Positions 1-5,212 of a DNA stretch of 8,622 nt are shown here, one piece after another. The position numbers were made by a program, and so were the translations under genes. Each line of letters begins with the position of its first letter. Positions within the stretch are counted from its first letter, which is position 1. The stretch is taken from contig JADGAO010000143.1 of assembly GCA_015231995.1 (NCBI GenBank), forward strand, positions 1 to 8,622, read 5' to 3'. The notes beneath the pieces were generated by a model. The model was not told where the DNA came from and made no database searches. It was given only the letters and a program-made list of their open reading frames with translations. Origin of the DNA: Nitrospinota bacterium. Lineage in GTDB: Bacteria > Nitrospinota_A > UBA7883 > JACRLM01.

Positions 1-1
1 A

Positions 2-19
2 GGGGTTTAATTAAACCCC
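2..19. repeat. Perfect 18-bp palindrome
   Basis: The sequence ggggtttaattaaacccc is a perfect self-complementary palindrome right at the left edge. It is followed at once by further hairpins, so it may be the end of a repeat element or the remains of a terminator for a gene left of the window. With no loop and no T-run it is not a standard intrinsic terminator. The upstream gene cannot be seen. Confidence 0.6.
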
Positions 20-22
20 CTC

Positions 23-55
23 GCAACTGCGTTGCGGTCCCCCGAGCTTCGGGGG
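23..55. repeat. Two adjacent short hairpins
   Basis: Arms GCAAC (23-27) and GTTGC (31-35) pair around a 3-base loop. CCCCCGA (39-45) and TCGGGGG (49-55) pair perfectly around the loop GCT. With the palindrome at 2-19 they form a run of three hairpins in about 55 bases. The C-run/G-run style resembles the element at 7394-7487, although the two do not share a long identical stretch. Function is unknown; a non-autonomous repeat or transcript-end structure is plausible. Confidence 0.5.
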
Positions 56-107
56 GCAAAGGGGCGCTCACTTCGAACTCCTGACGGATTTATTTTGACG
101 AACAGAA

Positions 108-132
108 TGGTGGGGTGAAGAACACCCCGCCA
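108..132. repeat. 10-bp stem hairpin in the left intergenic
   Basis: TGGTGGGGTG (108-117) pairs with CACCCCGCCA (123-132) around the 5-base loop AAGAA. Nine pairs are Watson-Crick, with one G-T pair. No T-run follows on either strand, so it does not look like a classic terminator. A weaker inverted pair, AAGCG (132-136) and CGCTT (146-150), follows directly. Confidence 0.5.
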
Positions 133-148
133 AGCGCTAATTAAACGC

Positions 149-172
149 TTATGCAGAGGTCTCCTTGCTGAG
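149..172 (+). repeat. 24-bp direct repeat, copy 1
   Basis: The 24 bases beginning TTATGCA recur at 334-357 with two substitutions (G/A at the eighth and twenty-second bases). The shared core is AGGTCTCCTTGCT. The two copies flank the palindromic element at 207-294, as a local duplication or an insertion with flanking repeats would. They are too long and too diverged to be obvious target-site duplications. Confidence 0.6.
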
Positions 173-206
173 AAGAGCTTTGCAGAACCAAACGATTTCG
201 ATATTT

Positions 207-294
207 TGTCATCCTGAGGGAGCCTTAGCGACCGAAGGATCAAAGTAGAATAAATTGTTCTCTAGATAGATTCTTCGCGTTGCTCAGAATGACA
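207..294. repeat. Palindromic intergenic repeat element, full copy 1
   Basis: This 88-bp unit begins TGTCATCCTGAG and ends CTCAGAATGACA, which are inverted repeats of each other with one mismatch. Inside, GACCGAAGGATC and GATTCTTCGCG give further near-complementary stretches, so the whole unit can fold. A close full copy lies at 2358-2444, a left-half copy at 2451-2507, and right-end fragments at 304-315, 2339-2350 and 3983-4010. No coding capacity is apparent. Repeats with this TGTCATCCTGAG/CTCAGAATGACA style are common between genes in many bacteria. Treating it as a REP-like or MITE-like non-autonomous element is inference. Confidence 0.8.
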
Positions 295-333
295 CTGCGG
301 GCGCTCAGAATGACAATATTGCGAACGCGATGG

Positions 334-357
334 TTATGCAAAGGTCTCCTTGCTAAG
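334..357 (+). repeat. 24-bp direct repeat, copy 2
   Basis: This is the second copy of the repeat at 149-172, differing at two positions. In this copy CTCCTT (346-351) pairs perfectly with AAGGAG (355-360) around the loop GCT. That pairing is largely lost in copy 1. The hairpin falls in the leader of the sugar kinase gene starting at 419. Confidence 0.6.
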
Positions 358-369
358 GAGGAGAAAGGG

Positions 370-407
370 GCGGCGATTTCATATGCCGCATTTTTGATTT
401 TAAAGGA
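370..407 (+). promoter_or_regulatory. Leader of the kinase cluster: hairpin with T-run, then ribosome binding site
   Basis: GCGGC (370-374) pairs with GCCGC (385-389) and is followed by five T at 391-395, which looks like a weak intrinsic terminator on the plus strand. It ends just before the ribosome binding site AAAGGAG (402-407 core), 11 bases ahead of the ATG at 419. It could end a transcript entering from the left or act as a leader attenuator. The stem is only 5 bp, so it may be nothing. I see no convincing -35/-10 pair. Confidence 0.3.
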
Positions 408-418
408 GCGAACGAAAA

Positions 419-1348
419 ATGAGTCTTTTTGTCGTCGGCACGATGGCGTATGACACGGTCAAAACCCCCTTCGGCCAGCGGGACTGGGCGTTGGGCGGGT
501 CGGCCACTTACTTTTCCATGTCGGCCAGTTTTTTCACGAAGGTGAACCTGACCGCCGTCATCGGGGAGGATTTCAACGGAGCCGACCTTTCCATGCTGGA
601 AAAGCACGGCGTCGACCTTTCCGGCGTCATCCGGGCCGGTGGAAAAAGTTTCCACTGGAAGGGCGAGTACGGTTTCGACCTCAACGAAGCCAAAACACTG
701 GAGACGCATCTTAACGTGCTGATGGAGTTCGACCCCAAACTGCCGGAAGCGTACAAGAACTCCGAATACGTTTTCCTGGCCAACATAGACCCAAAGCTTC
801 AGCGCAAGGTGATGGATCAGGTGAAAAACCCCAAACTCATCGCCTGCGACACTATGAATTACTGGATACAAAGCGCCCGCGACGAGTTGGTCAAAACGCT
901 TGCCCGTGTGGACATCCTCGTCATCAACGAAGGCGAGGCTCGCCAGCTCGCCGACACGCACAACCTCGTCAAGGCCGCCGGGATCATTCGCGGGATGGGC
1001 GTGAAGACGCTCATCATCAAACGCGGCGAGTACGGCGCCCTGCTGTTCCATGAAAACGAGATATTCGCCGCCCCTGCGTATCCGCTGGAGGAGGTCTTCG
1101 ACCCGACCGGCGCGGGTGACACCTTTGCAGGCGGGTTCATGGGCCATCTGGCCCGGCTCGGCGACGGCAAACTTTCGCAGACCAAGCTAAGACAGGCGAT
1201 GATAATGGGTTCCGTAATGGCGTCGTTCACTGTGGAAAAATTTTCAGTGGAACGGCTGGCAAGCCTCGACAGGAAAGAGATAGCCGAGCGGTTCCACCGG
1301 TTCAAGGGCCTGACGAGCTTCGAGGACATATCCGGGGAGATCGCGTAA
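419..1348 (+). CDS. PfkB-family carbohydrate/nucleoside kinase
   Basis: This 309-residue cytoplasmic protein should transfer phosphate from ATP to a sugar or nucleoside hydroxyl. The length and layout fit the ribokinase/PfkB family. Near the N-terminus the paired glycines LGGSATYFS (residues 25-33) match the substrate-side signature. INEGEA (169-174) is the family's nucleotide/metal-side motif. DPTGAGDTFAGGF (228-240) is the PfkB C-terminal signature, with Asp234 as the expected catalytic base. The start is set by AAAGGAG at good spacing before ATG. The gene leads a close cluster, with 18 bases between its stop and the next start. The substrate cannot be told from sequence: adenosine, ribose and other sugars all remain possible, so no symbol is given. 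All key residues are present. Confidence 0.9.
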   Translation: MSLFVVGTMAYDTVKTPFGQRDWALGGSATYFSMSASFFTKVNLTAVIGEDFNGADLSMLEKHGVDLSGVIRAGGKSFHWKGEYGFDLNEAKTLETHLNVLMEFDPKLPEAYKNSEYVFLANIDPKLQRKVMDQVKNPKLIACDTMNYWIQSARDELVKTLARVDILVINEGEARQLADTHNLVKAAGIIRGMGVKTLIIKRGEYGALLFHENEIFAAPAYPLEEVFDPTGAGDTFAGGFMGHLARLGDGKLSQTKLRQAMIMGSVMASFTVEKFSVERLASLDRKEIAERFHRFKGLTSFEDISGEIA

Positions 1349-1366
1349 GAACGCGGGATTGAAGCG

Positions 1367-1741
1367 ATGGCGGAAAACGCGGATCAGGCGGCAGGCAAAC
1401 CGGAGCGGTTAAAACTCCCCCCAACCGGGGTTTTGATAATGTTGTCGCTGGTTTTTCCGGGCGCGGGGCAACTGGCCAACGGCCAGAAAGCAAAGGGGTG
1501 GATAGTAATAGCTGTCACAACCCTCCTGCTGATCTTTTTTTCCATTCAGCTCGCTTCCGCCATTCCACCCGTCTATAACGCGTTGGCCTCCGGCGCAGAG
1601 CCTGTAATTGACGAAGCGTACATGAACAAGCTATACCACTTGCTTGTCATCGTCTTGTTTGCGGTTCTGGTGTGGCTCTACGCCATAGTTGACGCTGTCA
1701 TCGTCGGCGGCCGCAAATTCAAAGAAGACGTTAAGCCTTAA
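1367..1741 (+). CDS. Small membrane protein with three predicted transmembrane segments
   Basis: The product has 124 residues. A polar, charged N-terminus (1-18) is followed by hydrophobic segments at about 19-36, 45-66 and 88-113, and a short charged tail (RKFKEDVKP). The turn after the first segment reads PGAGQLANGQ (31-40), then KGW. The last segment ends in WLYAIVDA (103-110). A proline-glycine-glutamine turn, KGW and a final W/DA helix recall small TM2-like or DUF5683-like membrane proteins, but I am not sure of the family. The ribosome binding site is weak; the start was chosen because it is the first ATG, 18 bases after the kinase stop. The next gene begins 9 bases after its stop, so it is very likely co-transcribed with its neighbours. 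Role unknown. Confidence 0.8.
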   Translation: MAENADQAAGKPERLKLPPTGVLIMLSLVFPGAGQLANGQKAKGWIVIAVTTLLLIFFSIQLASAIPPVYNALASGAEPVIDEAYMNKLYHLLVIVLFAVLVWLYAIVDAVIVGGRKFKEDVKP

Positions 1742-1750
1742 CGAGGCGCA

Positions 1751-2302
1751 ATGCGTATATCAGGGGGCGAATTCCGGGGCAGGCCCCTGTTTACACACAA
1801 GGGGCTTGATGTCCGTCCGACGCCAGATAAAGTCCGACAGGCGTTCTTCAACATCATCGGCGAGAAGATAAAGGGAGCGCGATTCCTCGACCTTTTCGGC
1901 GGAACTGGGGCGATGGGGCTGGAGGCCGTCTCCAGAGGCGCGGCGATGTCTGTTATCGTGGAGAAAGACCACTCGAACCTTGTCATTAAAAACGCCGGGC
2001 ATATTGGGCTTGGCGACGATCCGCGCATATGCGTTATCCGCGCCGACTCGTTTATCGCGTTGGAAAAATTCTGGCGCGAGGGCGACTTGTTCGACATCGT
2101 TTACGCCGATCCGCCCTGGAAGACGGACACATGGAACCGTATCGCCGCCATGAGCGCGCAAATTCTTCAGGAAAACGGATTGTTGACGCTGGAAGCGTTT
2201 TACAAAACGCCCGCCCCCGAAGATCCGGGTCTTGAACTGAAGGATGATAGACGTTACGGAGACACGGTTTTGTATTTTTATAAACCAGGATTCAGGGGTT
2301 GA
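1751..2302 (+). CDS. rsmD: 16S rRNA (guanine(966)-N2)-methyltransferase RsmD
   Basis: RsmD uses S-adenosylmethionine to methylate N2 of G966 in 16S rRNA during assembly of the 30S subunit. The 183 residues fit the family. The N-terminal MRISGGEFRGR is typical, followed by RPTPDKVRQAFFNI (22-35). The SAM-binding loop is DLFGGTGAMGLEA (47-59), and an acidic residue ends the next strand (VEKD, 70-73). The catalytic motif is DPPW (120-123), where DPPF or DPPY is more usual and Trp is a mild variant. RRYGDTVL (167-174) is the conserved C-terminal strand. GAGG sits 5 bases before the ATG. Only 9 bases separate it from the membrane-protein gene, suggesting one transcript from 419 to 2302. Confidence 0.94.
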   Translation: MRISGGEFRGRPLFTHKGLDVRPTPDKVRQAFFNIIGEKIKGARFLDLFGGTGAMGLEAVSRGAAMSVIVEKDHSNLVIKNAGHIGLGDDPRICVIRADSFIALEKFWREGDLFDIVYADPPWKTDTWNRIAAMSAQILQENGLLTLEAFYKTPAPEDPGLELKDDRRYGDTVLYFYKPGFRG

Positions 2303-2338
2303 AGCGAGATTTGGATCCGTCGAAGGGCGTCCGCTTCG

Positions 2339-2350
2339 TTCAGAATGACA
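2339..2350. repeat. Right-end fragment of the palindromic repeat
   Basis: TTCAGAATGACA matches the right end of the 207-294 element (CTCAGAATGACA) apart from its first base. It lies 7 bases left of the next full copy. It is preceded by a GAAGG...CGCTTCG stretch, so it is probably the decayed end of another unit. Confidence 0.5.
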
Positions 2351-2357
2351 TTGTTTT

Positions 2358-2444
2358 TGTCATCCTGAGGGAGCCTTCGCGACCGAAGCAAAGTATAATA
2401 GAATATTCTTTTGATAGATTCTTCGGCTTCGCCTCAGAATGACA
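2358..2444. repeat. Palindromic intergenic repeat element, full copy 2
   Basis: This 87-bp unit is in the same orientation as the one at 207-294, beginning TGTCATCCTGAGGGAGCC and ending CTCAGAATGACA. The outer ends are conserved between the copies while the A/T-rich middle has diverged. CTTCGGCTTCGCCTCAG near the right end adds local pairing. It lies about 55 bases after the rsmD stop and may serve as a transcript-end structure, but no T-run terminator is seen. Confidence 0.8.
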
Positions 2445-2450
2445 TGTTTT

Positions 2451-2507
2451 TGTCATCCTGAGGGAGCCTCCGGCGACTGAAGGATCAAAATAGAATAAAT
2501 TTTCTCC
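2451..2507. repeat. Left-half copy of the palindromic repeat
   Basis: It begins TGTCATCCTGAGGGAGCC, like the full copies, and stays similar through GAAGGATCAAA and TAGAATAAATT (very close to copy 1 at 207-294). It then loses the right half: no CTCAGAATGACA follows. It starts 6 bases after copy 2, giving a small array in the rsmD-bamD gap. Confidence 0.7.
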
Positions 2508-2550
2508 AGGATGAAAACACCTCGATTTTTCGCAAGTTCGGGATTATCCT

Positions 2551-2588
2551 CATATCAGGGCGTAAGGCGGGCGTTGATCCCCGATATG
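2551..2588. promoter_or_regulatory. Inverted repeat upstream of bamD
   Basis: CATATCAGGG (2551-2560) and CCCCGATATG (2579-2588) pair at 9 of 10 positions with an 18-base spacer. It lies about 60 bases before the bamD ATG, in the stretch 2508-2650 that has no other recognisable content. It could be a regulator site or a leader-RNA hairpin. I could not identify a convincing -35/-10 pair nearby. Confidence 0.3.
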
Positions 2589-2650
2589 CCCAGGACGGCC
2601 TCTGGACGCTTTATGTTTAAGGTTTGGCCTCACAACTTAAGTTGGAATTG

Positions 2651-3406
2651 ATGAAACCATTACTTCGTCTGACCGCGATCTTATCAGCCGCGCTTCTTTC
2701 CGCCTGCGCCTCCTCCGGGATGGACATCGCCCAGCCGGACGCCATGATGATAGATAACGCCAACAATTTCTTCGCCCGTGCCAGGTACGCGCAGGCCGTG
2801 GACCTGTACCGCAAATCGGTGGAGCAAAACCCGGACTCCCCATACAGGAAAGGCGCGGCCTTGGGCCTTGCCGACGCGCTGTATAAAGAGAAGGAGTATT
2901 TCGAGGCGGCGTTATATTACGAGCGGTTCACGGAGCTTTACCCGCTCGACCCGGCCACCCCACGCGCATATTTTTACCTGGCCATGTGCCATTATAACGG
3001 CGTACATACGCCCGACCGCGACCAGACAAACACGAAAAAAGCGAAAGAGGCGTTAAACCGGTTCATCGAAAAATATCCCAACGACCGCCTTACCCCATTT
3101 GCGAAAAAATATACCGCCGAGATGGAGCTTATTCTTATCGAGTCGGAAATGGAGATAATAAGGTTCTATCACAAGACGAACAAGAACCAGGCGGCGATAT
3201 GGCGCATAAAAGAGCATATCAAGCAACACCCCAACTCTCCGTTCATGGAGGAAGCGTTGTTCATCATGGGTGAATGTCAATACAGGGAGCAGGCGTACAG
3301 GTCGGCGGCTTCCACTTTGATCACGCTCCTGGAGAAACACCCCAAAGGGGAGTATTCCGCCTCCGCCGCAGAGTTGGCCAGCGCCATCAAGTTGCAGGGA
3401 AAGTGA
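2651..3406 (+). CDS. bamD: Outer membrane assembly lipoprotein BamD
   Basis: BamD is the TPR lipoprotein partner of BamA in the complex that inserts beta-barrel proteins into the outer membrane. From the ATG at 2651 the product has 251 residues, close to the family norm. Residues 1-18 form a lipoprotein signal peptide ending in LSAC, with Cys19 as the lipidation site; Ala at +2 suits outer-membrane sorting. TPR-like helices run from about 33 to the end. Family marks include ALYYERFTELYP (86-97), DRDQT (122-126), FIEKYPNDR (138-146), EMEIIRFYHKTNKNQAAIWR (166-185) and PFMEEALFIMGE. In-frame TTG codons lie upstream at 2624, 2642 and 2648, but the ATG gives the best signal peptide. Its ribosome binding site is poor. 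The next gene starts 17 bases after the stop. Confidence 0.9.
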   Translation: MKPLLRLTAILSAALLSACASSGMDIAQPDAMMIDNANNFFARARYAQAVDLYRKSVEQNPDSPYRKGAALGLADALYKEKEYFEAALYYERFTELYPLDPATPRAYFYLAMCHYNGVHTPDRDQTNTKKAKEALNRFIEKYPNDRLTPFAKKYTAEMELILIESEMEIIRFYHKTNKNQAAIWRIKEHIKQHPNSPFMEEALFIMGECQYREQAYRSAASTLITLLEKHPKGEYSASAAELASAIKLQGK

Positions 3407-3423
3407 CGGGAGGTCTTTTACGG

Positions 3424-3948
3424 ATGGAAAAGAAAAATAGCGCGATCCTGATGATAATCGCCCCGGAGAAATTCAGGGACGAGGAGCTTAACCACCCACG
3501 CGAGGTTTTCACGTCGCAGGGAGCGGAGGTGACGGTCGTCTCCACAAAAACGGGGATAGCCACCGGCTCTTACGGCCATAAGGAGAATGTCTTGAAGACC
3601 CTGGACGATGTGGCGGGGGATACGTTCGACGCAGTGGTGATTGTCGGCGGAGGCGGATCGCAACACTATCTGTGGGATAACAAAAAAGTTCATGAAATAG
3701 CGAGGCGGCATCATTCCATGGGCAAGGTGGTTTCGGCTATCTGCATAAGCGGCGCGGCGCTGGCGAAGGCCGGGCTTCTTGGCGGGGTGGAGGCTACGGT
3801 CTGGAAATCGGACGACACCATGAAGGTCTATGCGGATAACAAGGTCAAGTTCGTTGATAAACCCGTCGTCCGCTCTGGAAAGATAATCACCGCCAATGGC
3901 CCGGCGGCGGCTCGGGAATTTGGCCAGACGATAATGTCAGCGATTTGA
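3424..3948 (+). CDS. DJ-1/PfpI-family protein
   Basis: This cytoplasmic protein of 174 residues has the flavodoxin-like DJ-1/PfpI fold. Members act as glyoxalases/deglycases, chaperones or oxidative-stress sensors, and some were called intracellular proteases. The nucleophile elbow is AICISGAALAKAG (105-117) with Cys107. Glu21 in FRDEEL (17-22) aligns by eye with the Glu that activates the cysteine. The residue after Cys107 is Ile, not the His seen in classical PfpI proteases, so a protease role is less likely. VIVGGGGSQ (72-80) and ITANGPAAAREFG (155-167) are further family marks. GGGAGG (3408-3413) lies 10 bases before the chosen ATG. A GTG at 3403 overlapping the bamD stop is possible but has worse spacing. 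It is very likely co-transcribed with bamD. The substrate is unknown. Confidence 0.88.
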   Translation: MEKKNSAILMIIAPEKFRDEELNHPREVFTSQGAEVTVVSTKTGIATGSYGHKENVLKTLDDVAGDTFDAVVIVGGGGSQHYLWDNKKVHEIARRHHSMGKVVSAICISGAALAKAGLLGGVEATVWKSDDTMKVYADNKVKFVDKPVVRSGKIITANGPAAAREFGQTIMSAI

Positions 3949-3982
3949 CCGGGGATTGAAAGTGAATTTCAGAGCCTAAGGC

Positions 3983-4010
3983 GATTCTTCGCATTCGCCC
4001 AAGAATGACA
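3983..4010. repeat. Right-half fragment of the palindromic repeat
   Basis: This 28-base stretch starts GATTCTTCGC and ends AAGAATGACA, matching the right end of the copy at 2358-2444 at most positions. GGCGA (3980-3984) can pair with TCGCC (3995-3999). It lies 34 bases after the DJ-1/PfpI-family stop, in the convergent gap. No left half is found. Confidence 0.6.
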
Positions 4011-4036
4011 GTCGCCTCCAGCAGTCGTCTGCGGCT

Positions 4037-4076
4037 AAAAACGGGGCGGAAGGCGTTTACCCACCGATCCGCCCCG
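4037..4076 (-). terminator. Intrinsic terminator of the 63-aa gene
   Basis: Arms CGGGGCGGA (4042-4050) and TCCGCCCCG (4068-4076) are perfectly complementary over 9 bp with a 17-base loop. Read on the minus strand, the hairpin runs straight into TTTTT (4041-4037). It starts 8 bases beyond the stop codon of the minus-strand gene at 4085-4276, the expected position. On the plus strand no T-run follows, so it is directional. Confidence 0.8.
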
Positions 4077-4084
4077 ATTAATTC

Positions 4085-4276
4085 TTACTGTCCGGCAAAA
4101 GCGGTGCGGCCTGTCCTGCGTCTGATGATCGAATAATGGCTCAGGAACCCCCTGATAGCCTCCATCGTGAGGCGTTGAGCCTCGTCATCGTCACCGGAAA
4201 TCCTCTTGGCTTCGTCATAGAAGATTTCTTTCAGGCCCGCTGGCATCATTCCGTTTTCTATTGATTCCATTCTCAT
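4085..4276 (-). CDS. 63-aa hypothetical protein
   Basis: I do not recognise this protein. Its sequence starts MRMESIENGMMPAG, continues with an acidic stretch (ISGDDDEAQ, about 26-34), a likely amphipathic helix, and a basic C-terminal tail (SIIRRRTGRTAFAGQ). No membrane segment is seen. On the minus strand GGGAGG lies 7 bases before this ATG. An ATG two codons upstream (4282) is only 1 base from that site, and the longer frame to 4348 has no such site, so 4276 is preferred. A good ribosome binding site plus a strong terminator just past the stop argue that this is a real, separately transcribed gene. The mixed acidic/basic make-up would suit a small regulatory or adaptor protein, but that is speculation. 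Confidence 0.6.
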   Translation of the reverse strand: MRMESIENGMMPAGLKEIFYDEAKRISGDDDEAQRLTMEAIRGFLSHYSIIRRRTGRTAFAGQ

Positions 4277-4373
4277 CGTCATACCTCCCACATCCATGTA
4301 AGGAAGCAAAGGCTGTGCCACAATTAGCATTGCCGCCTTTATGCCCATAAATAACGTATTAACAAAGAACTAG

Positions 4374-4482
4374 AAAAACGCTGGAGCGTCAAAAACCTAA
4401 CAAGGGCAGTTTTTATCAGTTAAAAACCTCCGGTTAGTCAATAATCGGCATATATTCCCTTCCGCTTGTTTCTTATCGGAAG
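4374..4482 (-). promoter_or_regulatory. Structured upstream region of the 63-aa gene
   Basis: The 291-base gap 4277-4567 holds no credible gene. It carries GTTTTTA (4409-4415) and TAAAAAC (4421-4427), a perfect 7-bp inverted repeat around TCAGT. ACGC (4378-4381) pairs with GCGT (4386-4389) and is followed on the minus strand by TTTTT, a very weak terminator shape. CTTCCG (4459-4464) pairs with CGGAAG (4477-4482). AAAAACCT occurs twice (4391-4398 and 4422-4429). A TTGACG on the minus strand near 4390 could be a -35 box, but no good -10 follows at 16-18 bases. Operators for the small gene or 3' structure of the CBS gene are both possible. Confidence 0.3.
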
Positions 4483-4567
4483 CATGGCGAAATGAGATTA
4501 GAAGATATTTGAAGGGAAGGCGAAACTCGGGCTGGAATAGTTTAGGACAAACGTCTGAACTTGGGCT

Positions 4568-4954
4568 CTAGGCGCCCAGAAGGGCCGTAGAGGATATTAT
4601 CCCCACCGGTTTACCGTCCGTTTCCACCACGAAATGCTTCACGCCCAACTCCACCATTTTGTGGCGGGCTTCGAAGATAGATGCGCCGCCGTTAACCATG
4701 TGAACATCGGGGTTCATCGCAGATCCCGCTTTTGCGTCGTTTGCCGACAGCCCGGACGCCACGACTTTGCGCACGATATCGGTTTCGGTCAGGATACCGG
4801 CTATCCGTCCATCGCCATCGGTTATCACTATGCTGGAGACGGCTTTGTCGGTCATGATCTTTGCGGCGTCGCACACGCTTAACTCATGGCTGGCGGTGAC
4901 GATTTCCGGTTTCATCAAGTCTTTGACGGCGAGAAGCGTGCTGAAATCGCTCAT
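4568..4954 (-). CDS. Two-CBS-domain protein
   Basis: The product has 128 residues and consists almost entirely of a tandem CBS pair, which usually binds adenosine nucleotides and acts as an energy or ligand sensor. CBS1 spans about 10-66: MKPEIVTASHELSVCDAAKI, then SSIVITDGDGRIAGILTETD (40-59) with the typical strand-turn-strand and T-x-x-D end. CBS2 spans about 76-127: MNPDVHMVNGGASIFEARHK, then VKHFVVETDGKPVGIISST. There is no output domain, so it presumably works through a partner. A purine-rich AAGAGAG lies 4 bases before the ATG on the minus strand, with GGGAG further up. It has a long 258-base upstream gap, so it is likely its own transcription unit. The partner is unknown. Confidence 0.88.
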   Translation of the reverse strand: MSDFSTLLAVKDLMKPEIVTASHELSVCDAAKIMTDKAVSSIVITDGDGRIAGILTETDIVRKVVASGLSANDAKAGSAMNPDVHMVNGGASIFEARHKMVELGVKHFVVETDGKPVGIISSTALLGA

Positions 4955-5004
4955 ATTACTCTCTTAACTCCCAAACTGACGCCTGAGCCCCGCTAGAGCC
5001 AACT

Positions 5005-5014
5005 CCCCCCCCCC
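5005..5014. repeat. Run of ten C (G on the minus strand)
   Basis: Ten consecutive C lie about 50 bases upstream of the CBS gene start, inside its likely leader. Such tracts can slip in replication and, between a promoter and a start codon, could alter expression. It may equally be a neutral tract or a sequencing-length uncertainty. Confidence 0.6.
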
Positions 5015-5047
5015 GAGTGGGCGGCCTGGCGGCTTATTGCAAACCTG

Positions 5048-5083
5048 CGTCGGTATATTGTTTTGACCGACGTGATTCTACCA
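5048..5083 (-). promoter_or_regulatory. Candidate promoter and inverted repeat of the CBS gene
   Basis: On the minus strand TAGAAT (5080-5075) matches five of six bases of a sigma-70 -10 box and is preceded by TGG, giving an extended -10 form. No good -35 is seen, which extended -10 promoters can tolerate. Just downstream, CGTCGGT and ACCGACG (arms 5048-5054 and 5066-5072 in plus coordinates) form a perfect 7-bp inverted repeat with an 11-base loop. It covers the expected transcription start, as an operator or a 5' mRNA hairpin would. The octamer GACGTGAT occurs here (5069-5076) and again at 5121-5128. Confidence 0.35.
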
Positions 5084-5171
5084 CATAAAAGTATTATGGG
5101 GTGTCACAACTTTTAACAGACGTGATGACCCGGATTGCCCCGTAGGGGGGGGCGCCGCGCTTACTCCGATT

Positions 5172-5200
5172 TGGCGAAGGTTCGTTTGTGAACCGCGCCA
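5172..5200 (-). terminator. Hairpin just past the histidine kinase stop
   Basis: TGGCG (5172-5176) and GGTTC (5179-5183) pair with GAACC (5190-5194) and CGCCA (5196-5200), giving a 10-bp stem with a small internal loop and a 6-base cap. It starts 13 bases after the minus-strand kinase stop, where a terminator belongs. No T-run follows, so it may be a factor-dependent terminator or an mRNA-stabilising hairpin. Confidence 0.4.
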
Positions 5201-5212
5201 GCTATTCGGTGA

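Noticed and set aside
7..243. 78-codon minus-strand frame in the left intergenic
   Set aside because: It runs through hairpins and part of the palindromic repeat, with no protein-like pattern.
353..1147. 264-codon open frame on the minus strand
   Set aside because: It lies antisense to the PfkB kinase, which has full family motifs and a ribosome binding site. The minus frame shows no recognisable domain and is explained by the codon bias of the real gene.
207..2507. CRISPR-like array from the repeated elements
   Set aside because: Copies are far apart, about 87 bp long and palindromic, with no regular spacers and no cas genes.
2624..2650. Earlier TTG start for bamD
   Set aside because: It would add nine residues ahead of a lipoprotein signal peptide that is already complete from the ATG at 2651.
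4277..4348. Longer 87-aa form of the small minus-strand protein
   Set aside because: Its extra codons cross the GGGAGG ribosome binding site that serves the inner ATG, and no such site precedes the outer ATG.
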